64,000 nt of DNA, from positions 2,170,001 through 2,234,000 of the forward strand of contig OY776497.1 in NCBI GenBank assembly GCA_963675625.1, written 5' to 3'. The DNA comes from F22 sp963675625 (GTDB taxonomy: Bacteria; Bacteroidota; Bacteroidia; Bacteroidales; Bacteroidaceae). The notes beneath the pieces are model-generated. The model had not been told where the DNA came from, did no database searches, and saw only the letters and a program-made list of their open reading frames with translations. The position numbers were made by a program, and so were the translations under genes. This document shows positions 63,684 to 64,000 of this stretch, piece by piece (position 1 is the stretch's first letter; every line of letters starts with the position of its first letter).

Positions 63684-64000
63684 ATGAAAAGATTTCAATA
63701 TATATTCTTTCTATTAGTATCTATAAGTACTTTTTCTTGTTCTACTGATACGATACACTCTGAATCTGTTATTGATTTAGGCAAAGATTCCTCTACAGAT
63801 TTTGATGAATGGCTAACTGATAATTACACGTTGCCATACAATATCTGTTTTAATTACCGCTATGAAGATATCGAAACGAACAAAGTGTATAATGTTGTAC
63901 CAGCGGACTATGAGAAATCTATCGCATTGGCCAAGCTAATCAAGTATCTTTGGTTGGATGCTTATGTTGAGGTGACTAAACAGGTGAATCCTAATTTAAT
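63684..64000 (+). CDS. Substrate import-associated zinc metallohydrolase lipoprotein, 3' part outside window
   Basis: This frame opens at 63684, 26 bases after susD, and runs off the window (105 codons seen). The N-terminus is a lipoprotein signal (hydrophobic run then STFSC, Cys 19). The mature part, with FDEWLTDNYTLPYNICFNYRYED near 40-62 and IKYLWLDAYVEV near 86-97, matches the family of putative zinc-binding lipoproteins encoded beside SusC/SusD pairs. The expected HExxH motif would lie beyond the window, so activity cannot be checked here. Confidence 0.8.
   Translation, partial: MKRFQYIFFLLVSISTFSCSTDTIHSESVIDLGKDSSTDFDEWLTDNYTLPYNICFNYRYEDIETNKVYNVVPADYEKSIALAKLIKYLWLDAYVEVTKQVNPNL

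Overview
The window reads as a chromosomal segment from a member of the Bacteroidales (phylum Bacteroidota). Evidence seen directly: a SusC/SusD pair at the right end, gldE beside a phosphopantetheinyl transferase, a DUF4954 protein, a DPP III (M49) peptidase, and many promoters of the phylum's own type (TTTG, about 19-20 bases, TAnnTTTG, often TATCTTTG or TACCTTTG). The DNA is AT-rich and coding density is high. I see no insertion sequence, prophage, integrase or CRISPR array. I cannot name the genus.

Left part (1-21.3 kb): the cut 5' end of an SH3-domain lipoprotein-like gene (probably a C40 peptidase) diverges from rnpB (RNase P RNA), which is followed by a YihY membrane protein. A long minus-strand series follows: purB, a pseudouridine synthase with a very unusual Arg/Asn/Tyr repeat region, asnS, hflX, a DUF4954 beta-helix protein, an agmatine-deiminase-family enzyme, an M3 oligopeptidase, dCMP deaminase and a C-terminal processing protease. 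Several of these are coupled by 4-base overlaps. Upstream lie four identical tRNA-Val(UAC) genes and, just before them on the same strand, the CCA-adding enzyme needed to finish those CCA-less tRNAs. The cca promoter faces a umuDC (DNA polymerase V) operon, which converges on asnB.

Middle part (21.3-51.6 kb): mostly plus-strand housekeeping genes. They are a CapA-like phosphoesterase, a large SNF2 helicase, DPP III, an AlkD-like protein, fur, purA, a YugP-like zinc peptidase, 5-formyl-THF cyclo-ligase, fabI, an RsmI-like methylase, a short ssb, gldE, a PPTase, a DUF3805 protein, uup (ABC-F), an aminotransferase, a LolC/E-like permease, class III fbp and purT. On the minus strand are a calcium P-type ATPase, a two-component system and slyD with a Cys-rich tail. 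Genes for purine synthesis (purB, purA, purT) are scattered through the window, not clustered.

Right part (51.6-64 kb): a complete isoleucine/valine operon (ilvD-ilvB-ilvN-acyl-ACP thioesterase-ilvC), preceded by a leader with a terminator-like hairpin and closed by a strong terminator. A 0.7-kb gap holding a perfect 66-base nested palindrome separates it from a SusC/SusD/zinc-metallohydrolase-lipoprotein import operon that runs off the window.

Most unusual items: the two intergenic nested palindromes (2201-2270 and 58279-58344), the 17-base inverted repeat that pairs the leader and trailer of one tRNA-Val, the ilv leader, and the repeat region of the pseudouridine synthase. No obviously new defence or mobile system is visible.
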